From Candidatus Tityobacter terrigena (GTDB lineage: Bacteria > Vulcanimicrobiota > Vulcanimicrobiia > Vulcanimicrobiales > Vulcanimicrobiaceae): a stretch of DNA of 49,281 nucleotides. The notes below the pieces were generated by a model. It did not search any database and was not told the DNA's origin. It saw nothing but the letters and a program-made list of their open reading frames with translations. The translations under genes and the position numbers were made by a program. Below are positions 1 through 8,124 of this stretch, piece after piece. The stretch covers positions 27,709 to 76,989 of the forward strand of contig PMHO01000010.1 of the NCBI GenBank assembly GCA_003156715.1, written 5' to 3'. How positions within the stretch are numbered: the first letter of the stretch is position 1; each line of letters starts with the position of its first letter.

Positions 1-1586
1 GGCGCATCGTTGGTGCCGTCGCCTGTCATCGCCACGAGCCGGCCCGTCGCTTGCTCGCGCTTGATCAGCGACATCTTGGTCTCAGGCGTCGCCTCTGCCA
101 AGAAATCGTCGACCCCCGCCTCGCGCGCGATGGCGCTAGCGGTGAGCGGATTGTCGCCCGTGATCATGATCGTGCGAATCCCCATCGCACGCATCCGGTC
201 GAAGCGCTCGTGCATGTTCGGCTTGAGGATGTCTTTGAGGTAAATAACGCCGAGGATCCGTTTTTCTTGCGCGAGGAGCAGCGGCGTTCCCCCGGCGCGA
301 GCGATTCGTTCGACGTCGGCAACGAGCGTCGTCGCGCCGTCGCCGCCGTGGTCGCGCACCCACGCTCGCACTGCGTCGGGGGCGCCTTTGCGCACCGCGA
401 CTCCGCCGGGAACGTCGATCCCGCTCATGCGCGTGTACGCGGAAAACGGGATGAACTGGGCGCCCGCGGGCAGTGCGCCGTCGCCGAGAGCGACATCTTC
501 GCGTTGCGCGAGCGCAACGATCGAACGGCCTTCCGGCGTTTCGTCGGGAAGCGACGAAAGGTAGCCGGCCCGCAGGGCCTCGGCCAGGCTGACGCCTTCG
601 GCCGGCAAGATCTCCGTGGCTTGCCGGTTGCCCAGGGTGATCGTTCCCGTCTTGTCGAGCAGAAGCGTGTCGACGTCGCCGGCCGCTTCGACCGCGCGCC
701 CGCTCATCGCCAGCACGTTTCGCTGCAACACGCGATCCATGCCCGCGATTCCGATGGCCGAAAGCAGTCCGCCGATCGTCGTCGGGATCAAGCAGACCAG
801 CAGCGCGATCAGCACCGTCACGCTCGCCGCCCTTCCCGCGTAGAGCGAAAACGGGCCGAGCGTTACCACGGCGAACACGAAGATCAGCGTCAAACCCGCA
901 AGCAAAATCGACAGCGCGATTTCGTTCGGCGTCTTCTGGCGCTGGGCACCCTCGACGAGCGAGATCATGCGGTCCAGAAACGTCTCGCCCGGATTCGAGC
1001 TGATCCGCACCAGAATCTGGTCCGATAGGACGCGCGTTCCGCCGGTGACGGCGCTGCGATCCCCGCCGGACTCGCGTATGACCGGGGCCGACTCGCCGGT
1101 GATTGCCGATTCGTCGACCGAAGCCGCTCCGGAGACGACGTCGCCGTCGCCCGGGATCAGTTCGCCCGCGTCGATGCGGACGACGTCACCTTTGCGTAAC
1201 TGCGAGGCGGGCACGGAGAGCACCGCGTCGCCGACGACCTTCTTCGCCTGCGTTTCGGTTTTCGAACGGCGCAGGAACTCAGCTTGGGCCTTGCCGCGGC
1301 CCTCGGCCACCGCCTCGGCAAAATTCGCAAACAGCACCGTGAACCACAGCCACGCCGAGATCGCAAAGTCGAAGCCCGCGTTGTTTCCTCCCGCCGCGAG
1401 CAGATCGCGAAGAAAGAACAGGGTCGTGGCCAGCGCACCGACTTCGACGATGAACATGACCGGATTGCGCGCCTGCAGGCGCGGGTCGAGCTTGCGGAAG
1501 GAATCCGTGATGGCTCGCGTGATGATCGCTCGATCGAGCAGCGACCGGGCCTGCGGACGGCGCTCCAGGCGACGAGCCGGAATCAT
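1..1586 (-). CDS. kdpB: K+-transporting P-type ATPase subunit B, 3' part cut by window edge
   Basis: Catalytic subunit of the high-affinity KdpFABC potassium pump; it hydrolyses ATP through a phospho-aspartate intermediate in the inner membrane. The ATG at 1584-1586 begins 11 bases after the kdpA stop. The 528 residues present include the actuator-domain TGES motif, the phosphorylation motif DKTGT (Asp near residue 311) and, at the very edge, the hinge motif GDGTND. Family members are usually about 680 residues, so roughly the last 150 residues, and any kdpC or kdpDE, lie outside the window. Gene order kdpF-kdpA-kdpB is canonical. The identification is secure; the end is missing only because the window stops. 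Confidence 0.96.
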   Translation of the reverse strand, partial: MIPARRLERRPQARSLLDRAIITRAITDSFRKLDPRLQARNPVMFIVEVGALATTLFFLRDLLAAGGNNAGFDFAISAWLWFTVLFANFAEAVAEGRGKAQAEFLRRSKTETQAKKVVGDAVLSVPASQLRKGDVVRIDAGELIPGDGDVVSGAASVDESAITGESAPVIRESGGDRSAVTGGTRVLSDQILVRISSNPGETFLDRMISLVEGAQRQKTPNEIALSILLAGLTLIFVFAVVTLGPFSLYAGRAASVTVLIALLVCLIPTTIGGLLSAIGIAGMDRVLQRNVLAMSGRAVEAAGDVDTLLLDKTGTITLGNRQATEILPAEGVSLAEALRAGYLSSLPDETPEGRSIVALAQREDVALGDGALPAGAQFIPFSAYTRMSGIDVPGGVAVRKGAPDAVRAWVRDHGGDGATTLVADVERIARAGGTPLLLAQEKRILGVIYLKDILKPNMHERFDRMRAMGIRTIMITGDNPLTASAIAREAGVDDFLAEATPETKMSLIKREQATGRLVAMTGDGTNDA

Positions 1587-1597
1587 GGGTGTGACAC

Positions 1598-3298
1598 CTA
1601 GTACGTTTTCCCTTGCAGCATGAGGAGGTGCTCGACGATCGGTCCCAGCGCGTCGGCTGGGAAGAACGTCAGCGCGCCGACGATGACGATCACGCCGAGC
1701 AATAGGACGACGAAGACCGGCGAATAGGTCGTGAACGTTCCAACCGTTTCGGGAACGCTTTTCTTGCCCGCGAGCGAGCCGGCCAGGGCGAGCGCCGGGA
1801 TGATAAATAGATATCGCCCGCAGAGCATGACGACGCCCGTCAAGAGGTCGTAGTACGTGTTACCGCTCAGGCCCGCGAAGGCGCTGCCGTTGTTCTCGGT
1901 CGTCGAGGTAAACCCGTAGAGGATCTCGGAAAAACCGTGCGGACCGGCGTTGCCTAGAGCGCCCAATCCGGCCGGCACCAGCAGCGACACGGCGGTCGGA
2001 ACCAGGGCGAAAACGGGCAGCACGAGGATACCGAGAATCGCCAGCTGGACCTCGCGCCGTTCGATCTTCTTGCCCAGGTATTCAGGAGTTCGGCCGACCA
2101 TCAGGCCGGCGATGAAGACGGTCAGCACGACGTAGATGATCATGCCGTAAAGGCCGGTCCCGACGCCGCCGAAAACGACCTCGCCGATCTGCAGGTTGGC
2201 GAGCGGAACCAGACCCCCGAGCGGCGTGAACGAGTCGTGCATCGCATTGACGGCGCCGCACGACGTGTCGGTCGTGACGGTCGCGAAGAGCGACGAAGCG
2301 CCGACGCCGAAACGACACTCCTTGCCTTCCATGTTCGGACCGCTCGCACCGAGTTGGTGGATCAATGGATTACCGGCGGATTCAAAAGCGTACGCGGTAA
2401 CGAATCCGCCCACGAAAAGCACGCTCATAGCAGCGAAGAGCGCCCAGCCCTGCCGCTGATCTTTGACGTAGCGTCCATAGGTGTACGTCAACCCGGCCGA
2501 GACCAAGAAGATCGCCAGCATCTCTAGCAGGTTCGAGAAAGCCGTCGGGTTTTCGTTGGGCGATGCCGAGTTCGCGTTGACGAAACCGCCGCCGTTGGTG
2601 CCGAGCTCTTTGATGATCTCCTGCGAGGCCATCGGGCCGCCGGTGATCGTCTGCTTGAACCCCTCGAGCGACGTGATGTCGTGGTACGAAGCAAAATTCT
2701 GCGGTATGCCCTGAGCGACGAGCAGGAGGCAGCCCACAAAGCTGATGGGAAGCAGCACGTAGAGCAACGCGCGGGTGAGGTCGGCCCAGAAGTTTCCAAC
2801 GGTCTTGCGATCGGTGCGCGAGACCCCGCGCACCACGGCGATCGCGACCGCAATTCCGGTCGCCGCCGAAACGAAGTTATGCCACGCGAGGCCGGCCATC
2901 TGCGAGAAATAACTCATCGTGTTCTCGCCGCTGTAGAACTGCCAGTTGGTGTTGGTCAAGAAGCTGACCGCCGTGTTCCAGGCCAGGTCGACCGGAAGAT
3001 TGTCGAAGCCCTGCGGGTTAAAGGGCAGCCATTTCTGGGTGCGCAGCAAGACGTAGAGGTAGACGAGTCCCACCGCGCTGAACGCGAGCACCGCGAAGAG
3101 ATAGCCGGTTGCGCTCATCTCGCGGCGCGGATCGATGCGGCACAGCCCGTAGAAGGCACGCTCGACCGGTACCAGCACTGGGCTAAGCGGGGTGCGCTCG
3201 CCTTCGAAGACGCGAGCCAGGTAGAGCCCAAGGGGCTTGGTCAGCGCGACGACGAGCGCAAAGAACAGCGCCGCTTGCAGCCAGCCGTAGACGCTCAC
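1598..3298 (-). CDS. kdpA: K+-transporting ATPase subunit A
   Basis: Potassium-binding and translocating subunit of KdpFABC, 566 residues and strongly hydrophobic, the usual length. Four selectivity-filter-like loops are visible: [34 protein letters not shown] and [12 protein letters not shown]. The start is taken as GTG at 3296-3298 ([12 protein letters not shown]), 6 bases after the kdpF stop, which gives the expected short N-terminus before the first membrane helix. It is followed after 11 bases by kdpB. Expression is normally induced by low K+ through KdpDE; no such regulator lies in the window. Confidence 0.97.
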   Translation of the reverse strand: MSVYGWLQAALFFALVVALTKPLGLYLARVFEGERTPLSPVLVPVERAFYGLCRIDPRREMSATGYLFAVLAFSAVGLVYLYVLLRTQKWLPFNPQGFDNLPVDLAWNTAVSFLTNTNWQFYSGENTMSYFSQMAGLAWHNFVSAATGIAVAIAVVRGVSRTDRKTVGNFWADLTRALLYVLLPISFVGCLLLVAQGIPQNFASYHDITSLEGFKQTITGGPMASQEIIKELGTNGGGFVNANSASPNENPTAFSNLLEMLAIFLVSAGLTYTYGRYVKDQRQGWALFAAMSVLFVGGFVTAYAFESAGNPLIHQLGASGPNMEGKECRFGVGASSLFATVTTDTSCGAVNAMHDSFTPLGGLVPLANLQIGEVVFGGVGTGLYGMIIYVVLTVFIAGLMVGRTPEYLGKKIERREVQLAILGILVLPVFALVPTAVSLLVPAGLGALGNAGPHGFSEILYGFTSTTENNGSAFAGLSGNTYYDLLTGVVMLCGRYLFIIPALALAGSLAGKKSVPETVGTFTTYSPVFVVLLLGVIVIVGALTFFPADALGPIVEHLLMLQGKTY

Positions 3299-3304
3299 GA
3301 AACC

Positions 3305-3391
3305 TCAGAATCTTTCGGGGCGCAGCATGGCGTAAAAGAGATACGCGACCGCAATGACGGTGAGTGCGAGCCCGATCACGTTGTCGAGCAT
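3305..3391 (-). CDS. kdpF: KdpF small subunit (28 aa)
   Basis: A 28-residue single-span membrane peptide, MLDNVIGLALTVIAVAYLF followed by YAMLRPERF. The C-terminal pattern of a tyrosine or leucine, a small loop and LRPERF is typical of KdpF, which stabilises the KdpABC complex. It stops 6 bases before the kdpA start, in the standard position. It begins 6 bases after the stop of another tiny membrane peptide, suggesting translational coupling. Call based on motif, length and position. Confidence 0.9.
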   Translation of the reverse strand: MLDNVIGLALTVIAVAYLFYAMLRPERF

Positions 3392-3397
3392 CGAGCG

Positions 3398-3484
3398 CTA
3401 TAGCCGGTCGCACGCCCGCGCGTACGCATCGAATGCGTAGAACGCGAGAGCGGAAAGCGCGATCACCGAAAGCTCTAGAATCAT
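3398..3484 (-). CDS. Small membrane peptide upstream of kdpF (28-30 aa)
   Basis: A 28-residue frame from ATG at 3482-3484 (or 30 residues from GTG at 3488-3490): a hydrophobic span, ILELSVIALSALAFYAF, then a polar tail ending ARACDRL. It ends 6 bases before kdpF, the same spacing that separates kdpF from kdpA. It looks like one transmembrane helix with a cytoplasmic or periplasmic tail. A short hydrophobic frame ahead of kdpF is, as far as I recall, present in other kdp operons, but I know no assigned function. It could be a further accessory subunit or a leader peptide. Coding status is inferred from hydrophobicity, spacing and operon context. Confidence 0.55.
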   Translation of the reverse strand: MILELSVIALSALAFYAFDAYARACDRL

Positions 3485-3490
3485 TTGCAC

Positions 3491-3553
3491 ACCGTGGATG
3501 GTAGCAAGCTATCGATGCATCCCGCATCCGCCGTCCGGATGATCCGTTGGGAT
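3491..3553. promoter_or_regulatory. Short gap before the kdp genes
   Basis: Sixty-three bases separate the antiporter stop from the small peptide of the kdp operon, both on the minus strand. This is the only place for a kdp-specific promoter or operator. I see no convincing -35/-10 pair or strong inverted repeat, so either the promoter is non-canonical or kdp is read from upstream. Confidence 0.25.
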
Positions 3554-4735
3554 TTACGCGGCGCGAGGCCTCTCCTCGAGGATGAGCCGTCGTAGGACGG
3601 GCTCGAGAATCCAACCTTGCACGACGACGGTCAGAAACACCACCGCAAAAACGGCATCGAGAATCGATGCCCGCCCCGGAAAGTCCGCCGGCAGCCCGAG
3701 TGCAAGCGCGAGCGACAGGCCGCCGCGGACGCCGGCGAGAGCGATCGCCCCGCGCCAGCCCGCCCGAGCGGCCGCCGGAACCTTCAGGGGCACGAGCACG
3801 AACGCCAAGAAAGCGCGCGAGGCGACTACGGCCAGGACGATGGCGGCCAGCAACAAGGGCTCGTGAAAAATGCGCTCGAGCCGCAAGCTCAAACCCGTCA
3901 ACAAGAACACCAGGGCGTTGGCGGCGATGGCGACGCGGTCCCAGAAGCGTTCGACGTCGCGGGCGCCGTCACCGAGTGCAATCGCCGGCAATGCAACGCC
4001 TGCGGCGGCGCTCGCCAGGATGCCGGATGCTCCAAAGAACGCCGCGAGCGCATAGGCGCCGTACGCAACCCCGAGCGTCACGACGATCCGTAAGAACGAA
4101 AAACGCGTTGCCCGTAAGACCGGCGTTGCCGCCAATGCAACCCCGACACCGGCGGCGATACCTCCGATCGACATCATCAGCATGCGCAAGAATACGGCAC
4201 CGGCGCCGGCGGTCGACCACCACGTCGCCGCCAGCGGCACGAGCGCGATCACCAAGACCGCGGCGACGCCGTCGTTGGCGATCGACTCGCCTTCAACGAT
4301 GGTGAACAGCTCGGGCGGAATGCGCAAACGCCGGAAGAGCGCCAGAACCGCAACCGGATCGGTAGCCGACAGGATCGCCCCGAGAACGAAGGCCGGCCCG
4401 GCCTGCAAGCCTCCGACGGTCGCGGCGGCGGCGATCGCCATTGCCGTCAGCAGCGTTCCGGGGAGCGCCAGTACGGCAATTGCGCCGGCAACCCGCCGCA
4501 GCACCCGCGCATCGATGTCCCACGCGGCCTCGAAGATCAACGCCGGCAGAAACACGGCCAAAACGCCGGGGCGCAACTCGATCGTCAGGGCATGCGGCAG
4601 GATGCCGCCCGCCGAGATCCCTACGAGCATGATCGCTCCGGCCGGCGGCAGGCCGGCTTCGGCGGCTAAACGCGCAAACAGCGCCGCGACGCCGAGCAGG
4701 ATGACGATCGTGGCCAGCGTTCCCAGAGAGATCAT
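3554..4735 (-). CDS. Monovalent cation:proton antiporter, CPA1/NhaP type
   Basis: Inner-membrane antiporter of 393 residues with about 11-12 hydrophobic spans. Family marks include the PALIFEAAWDID segment, the ATDPVAVLALFRR segment with its transport aspartate, and VEGESIANDGVAAVL, the two-acidic-residue motif of CPA1 exchangers. It probably exchanges Na+ or K+ for H+. It is the transporter core only: the long cytoplasmic C-terminal regulatory tail of many NhaP proteins is absent. It sits directly upstream of the kdp operon on the same strand, which suggests a joint role in K+ and pH balance. The ion specificity cannot be read from the sequence. Confidence 0.88.
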   Translation of the reverse strand: MISLGTLATIVILLGVAALFARLAAEAGLPPAGAIMLVGISAGGILPHALTIELRPGVLAVFLPALIFEAAWDIDARVLRRVAGAIAVLALPGTLLTAMAIAAAATVGGLQAGPAFVLGAILSATDPVAVLALFRRLRIPPELFTIVEGESIANDGVAAVLVIALVPLAATWWSTAGAGAVFLRMLMMSIGGIAAGVGVALAATPVLRATRFSFLRIVVTLGVAYGAYALAAFFGASGILASAAAGVALPAIALGDGARDVERFWDRVAIAANALVFLLTGLSLRLERIFHEPLLLAAIVLAVVASRAFLAFVLVPLKVPAAARAGWRGAIALAGVRGGLSLALALGLPADFPGRASILDAVFAVVFLTVVVQGWILEPVLRRLILEERPRAA

Positions 4736-4801
4736 CGGCGCGATCCTTCCGCCCGCGCGCCGCCGTACCGTTCAAATCGCGCCGTGCAGCGCGGCACGAC
4801 G

Positions 4802-6064
4802 CTAGTCCGGCGTTACCGGCTCAACTGCTCTAGCCCGTAGGGGCGCGATCGCTCTGCGGTGCGTGAAGTTGCCCAGGCGCGCCCCCGTGGCGGCCAATCG
4901 CTGCAGTGCGGTCCGCATGCCCAAGGGTTCGCGCGGCCTGCCGACGAGTGCAAAGTAGCGCTCCGGGTCGATGTTGAGGGCGCGGGTCTGAATCATTTCG
5001 ACCCGCACCCCGCTCAAGAACGACTCGGCAGCCTCGATCTCCAAGCGCTCGTCGCTGACGCCGGGGTGCGTTAGGTAGTTGAGCGAAACCCTCAGCCCGG
5101 CTTGCGCCGCCGAGCGCGCGCTCTCGAGCACCTCGTCGAGCCCGTAACCGGACGGACGGTAATACGCCGCGTACGGCTGCGTTCGAAACGAGTTGAGGCT
5201 GATCCGAACGGCGTCCAAACCCGCGTCGATCAGGCTGCGCAGCGACGCCGGTAAGCTCCCATTCGTGTTGAGGTTGAGGGTGCCGCGCGACGTCGACGCG
5301 CGAATGCGCTCGATCGTGCGAGCGATCGTCGTCGTGCGCAACAGCGGTTCGCCTTCGCAGCCCTGTCCGAACGAAACGATCCCGTCGCGCACCCGCGCGA
5401 GGTGAAAGAGCGCGATCCGCGCCAACTCGTCCGGCGTCGCCTCGTATCCGATGCGCACTTGCGGCGACGGGATACCTGCCTCCGGCTCGAGCTCGGAGAT
5501 GCACGCGACGCAGCGCGCGTTGCATTTGGGCGAAACGGGAAGCGCCGCTTCGCCGCGCATCAGGAAAACGTTTTGCGCGGTGAAGCAGCCGTACTCGCGC
5601 GAGCAGAGCTCGAGTTGGTCGAGGACTCGATTCTGGCGGTCGGTCGCGCGGCGCGCCTCGATGATGCGCTCTAGTTCGCCCGACGCGAAGGTGCGTGGTT
5701 TCCAGTCTTCCGAGCGATCGGTGCGCAGCGCCGCAACGTGCAGCGCGCCGTCGACCGCGCATACGAAGGTGTAGCCGAAGAGCCCGAGCGCGGGCGCTTC
5801 GGGCCCGCTGCGGTACGCCGGCAACAGCAGGCGCGTGTAGCCCGCCGGCAACAGCGCCGCAAGGGCGGTACGGCGCACCGCGACCTTTTTGCCCGCGACG
5901 AACGGAGCGCGCGAAGGAAGCTGCGCCAGAACCGTCGCGGGCGGCGCAGGGATCAGCTCGCCTGCGAGAGGCGCGCGCAGGATTCCGCCGTCGGCCAAAG
6001 GCTCGCGATGCGCATCGAAGTAGACGCGGCCGCGCGCGTCGCTGTACGCGAGGGCGGTCGTCAT
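4802..6064 (-). CDS. Radical SAM protein with uncharacterised N-terminal domain
   Basis: A 420-residue protein with the 4Fe-4S motif CNARCVAC (Cys181, Cys185, Cys188), GQGCEGEP as the SAM-contacting segment, and later NLNTNGS and VRISLNSF strands typical of the partial TIM barrel. The first 180 residues form a separate domain (LLPAGYTRLLLPAY, LGLFGYTF) I cannot assign. The open frame runs further upstream, but that part overlaps dapF in another frame; the ATG at 6062-6064 overlaps the dapF stop as ATGA and gives a sensible start. No SPASM-type cysteine cluster follows the barrel. The substrate is unknown; coupling to hfq and dapF suggests constitutive expression. Confidence 0.8.
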   Translation of the reverse strand: MTTALAYSDARGRVYFDAHREPLADGGILRAPLAGELIPAPPATVLAQLPSRAPFVAGKKVAVRRTALAALLPAGYTRLLLPAYRSGPEAPALGLFGYTFVCAVDGALHVAALRTDRSEDWKPRTFASGELERIIEARRATDRQNRVLDQLELCSREYGCFTAQNVFLMRGEAALPVSPKCNARCVACISELEPEAGIPSPQVRIGYEATPDELARIALFHLARVRDGIVSFGQGCEGEPLLRTTTIARTIERIRASTSRGTLNLNTNGSLPASLRSLIDAGLDAVRISLNSFRTQPYAAYYRPSGYGLDEVLESARSAAQAGLRVSLNYLTHPGVSDERLEIEAAESFLSGVRVEMIQTRALNIDPERYFALVGRPREPLGMRTALQRLAATGARLGNFTHRRAIAPLRARAVEPVTPD

Positions 6065-6867
6065 AGGGCGATCGTGCGCTCGAAGACGGGCTCTGCCGGT
6101 CCGCTCAAAACGAACGCGCCGCCCGGCTGCAGCTCGACGCCGAGGCGTCCGCCCGGCACGTCGACACGGGCCGGCGTGCGAGCACCGCGCCGAATCGCAG
6201 CCGCGACGCACGCCGCCGCGCCGCTGCCGCACGATTGCGTTCGTCCGACGCCGCGCTCGTAGTGGCGCACCTGCAAGTGATCCGGCGAGACGAGCTTCGC
6301 GAGGTGCACGTTCGTACCGCCCGCGAAGCGCGGGTCGCTTGCGATCGAGGCTCCGACGCGCTCGAGATCGACCGCTGCAACGTCGTCGACGAAAATCACG
6401 ACGTGCGGGTTTCCGAGTGAGACCGCAACGTAGGTCCATGAAGACCCGCACGCGTCGATCGTCTCAGCGCGGCCGTCGCTGGGAAATGTCGCGCGGCCCA
6501 TGCCGACGGCGGCTTCAAACGGATCCTTCGACCTCACGGAGGCGGCAACGAGCCCGCTTGCGGTCGCCAGCGTAAAGGTTTCACGTCCGTCGCGTTCGCT
6601 CAAGTAGCGCGCGATGCAGCGCAGGCCATTGCCGCACGTTTCGGCCTCGCTGCCGTCGGCGTTAAAGATACGCATCGCGGCGTCGGCTTGCGGATGCTCG
6701 AGCACGACCAAGAGCCCGTCCGCATCGACCCCATGTGCCGGATCGCAGAGCCGGCGAGCAAGCTCTGCATACCCTTGGAAACGCGGCGGCCGTTCGTCGA
6801 TCAACGCAAACGTATTGCCGGTCGCCTGCATTTTGGCGACCGTGATGTCGCGCGAGAGCGCTTTCAT
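6061..6867 (-). CDS. dapF: Diaminopimelate epimerase
   Basis: Converts LL- to meso-diaminopimelate for lysine and peptidoglycan synthesis in the cytoplasm. The 268 residues contain both catalytic cysteine regions, ETCGNGLRC and QSCGSGAAAC, plus the MQATGNTFALID N-terminal motif and VSLGNPHVV. The ATG at 6865-6867 overlaps the hfq stop as ATGA, and the dapF stop overlaps the radical SAM start in the same way, so the three genes are translationally coupled. The family is usually 270-280 residues long. A longer upstream frame exists but would overlap hfq completely and is rejected. Confidence 0.95.
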   Translation of the reverse strand: MKALSRDITVAKMQATGNTFALIDERPPRFQGYAELARRLCDPAHGVDADGLLVVLEHPQADAAMRIFNADGSEAETCGNGLRCIARYLSERDGRETFTLATASGLVAASVRSKDPFEAAVGMGRATFPSDGRAETIDACGSSWTYVAVSLGNPHVVIFVDDVAAVDLERVGASIASDPRFAGGTNVHLAKLVSPDHLQVRHYERGVGRTQSCGSGAAACVAAAIRRGARTPARVDVPGGRLGVELQPGGAFVLSGPAEPVFERTIAL

Positions 6868-7151
6868 TGCGGACGCGGCGCGCCGCCCGGCGGCTGCTCG
6901 AAATCGAGCGCCGGCGCGAGCGGGCCGAGCGGCGAAATCGTCGAAACGGCGTGCTTGTAGATCAAGTGATGGCGATGTTCGTACTCGAGCACGATCGTGA
7001 ACGCGTCGAATCCCTTCACCGTTCCGCGCAATTGAAAGCCGTTGACCAGGTAGACGGTGACGGGAACGCCTTGGCGCTTGACCTCGGCGAGGTACGCGTC
7101 TTGGAGCGGCGCGGGCTTGGCACCCGGCCCAATGCTTTCTCTCACCGACAT
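6864..7151 (-). CDS. hfq: RNA chaperone Hfq
   Basis: Sm-like RNA chaperone that pairs small RNAs with mRNAs. The 95 residues from ATG at 7149-7151 carry Sm1 (VTVYLVNGFQLRGTVKGFD, the usual Hfq pattern) and the Sm2 signature YKHAVSTI. The N-terminus LQDAYLAEVKRQ matches the family's 'LQDxFLNxLR' segment. The C-terminal tail is short and proline-rich. It lies 38 bases after miaA, the classical miaA-hfq order, and overlaps dapF by ATGA. It implies sRNA regulation in this organism. Identification is very secure. Confidence 0.95.
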   Translation of the reverse strand: MSVRESIGPGAKPAPLQDAYLAEVKRQGVPVTVYLVNGFQLRGTVKGFDAFTIVLEYEHRHHLIYKHAVSTISPLGPLAPALDFEQPPGGAPRPQ

Positions 7152-7189
7152 ACGAACGGCGTTCGAGCAGGCGTTCACCGAATCCCGGG

Positions 7190-8122
7190 TTACGACCACG
7201 CGAGCCGCTCGCGCGCCGCGCTCGCAATCGCGCCGAATGCAGCGTTTGAGGGAACGTGCCACGCCCCCGGCTCGGCTCGGTACCAGGTAAGCTGACGCTT
7301 CGCGTAGCGCCGCGTCGCGCGAATCATCAAGGACCGTAGTTCATCGAGCGTCGTCTGACCCGCTAGATAGGCGAGGGCAAACGGGTAGCCGACCGCATCG
7401 GCCGCGACCGCGGCCGCGCCGATCCTTTCGGCTTCCTCGATAAAGCCGGCCGTCAGCATGGCCTTCGTGCGCGCCTCGATGCGCGCATCGAGTTCGGCCG
7501 GATCCGGCTGCAACGCGACTTTAAGGTAAGCAAGCTTAACACTTCGCAGCGAAGCGGGCACGCAATCTTGCGCAGGGCGCGGGCCGAGCGCGATCTCGAG
7601 CGCGCGCAGGATGCGGTAGGGGTCGCTCGGCGCTATTGCGGCGGCGCGGCGCGGGTCGCGTGCTTCTAGCCACGCGTGCAGAACCGCGGTCGGATGCAGC
7701 TGCGCTTCGCGCGCGAGGCGCGCCCGCAGCGATGGATCGTATGCGGCCGACGTCGCGACGTCGCCGCACAGGGCGCGAACGTAGAAGCCCGTTCCGCCGG
7801 CGACGAGCGCGCGCTTGCCGCGCGCGTGAATTGCGACGATCGCCGCCAGCGCGTCGGCGGCAAAGCGCGCCGCGCTGTAGCGCTCCGTGGGATCCAAAAA
7901 GCCGACCAAGTGGTGCGGGACGCGCGCTTGCTGCCGCGCGCTCGGCGCCGCGGTGCCGATCGGCATCCCACGGTAGATCTGTCGCGAGTCGGCGCTGACG
8001 ATCTCGGCCCCAAAGCGCTCGGCAAGATCGAGCGCAAGCTCCGTCTTTCCCGAGCACGTCGGCCCGGCGACGATCAATACCCCCGGTCCCTGGGCTTTCG
8101 GCGGCGTCGTGGTTTGCGCCAC
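7190..8122 (-). CDS. miaA: tRNA dimethylallyltransferase
   Basis: Transfers a dimethylallyl group to A37 of tRNAs reading UNN codons; MiaB, also in this window, then adds the methylthio group. About 310 residues with the P-loop GPTCSGKTEL, the SADSRQIYRGMPIGT motif, GGTGFYVRAL and the C-terminal RRYAKRQLTWYR segment. The start is placed at GTG 8120-8122, two bases after the mutL stop (TAG AG GTG). A GAGG lies too close to it to be an ideal ribosome site, so translation probably depends on coupling to mutL. The start could be a few codons off. Confidence 0.94.
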   Translation of the reverse strand: MAQTTTPPKAQGPGVLIVAGPTCSGKTELALDLAERFGAEIVSADSRQIYRGMPIGTAAPSARQQARVPHHLVGFLDPTERYSAARFAADALAAIVAIHARGKRALVAGGTGFYVRALCGDVATSAAYDPSLRARLAREAQLHPTAVLHAWLEARDPRRAAAIAPSDPYRILRALEIALGPRPAQDCVPASLRSVKLAYLKVALQPDPAELDARIEARTKAMLTAGFIEEAERIGAAAVAADAVGYPFALAYLAGQTTLDELRSLMIRATRRYAKRQLTWYRAEPGAWHVPSNAAFGAIASAARERLAWS

Positions 8123-8124
8123 CT

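Noticed and set aside
51..1028. Long open frame on the plus strand
   Set aside because: Antisense to kdpB. Arginine-rich, low-complexity translation typical of high-GC shadow frames; many similar frames (2681-3403, 8734-9804, 35287-37014, 40103-41248) were rejected for the same reason.
6065..6451. N-terminal extension of the radical SAM protein
   Set aside because: It lies wholly inside dapF in another frame and has arginine-rich composition; the ATGA overlap gives a better start.
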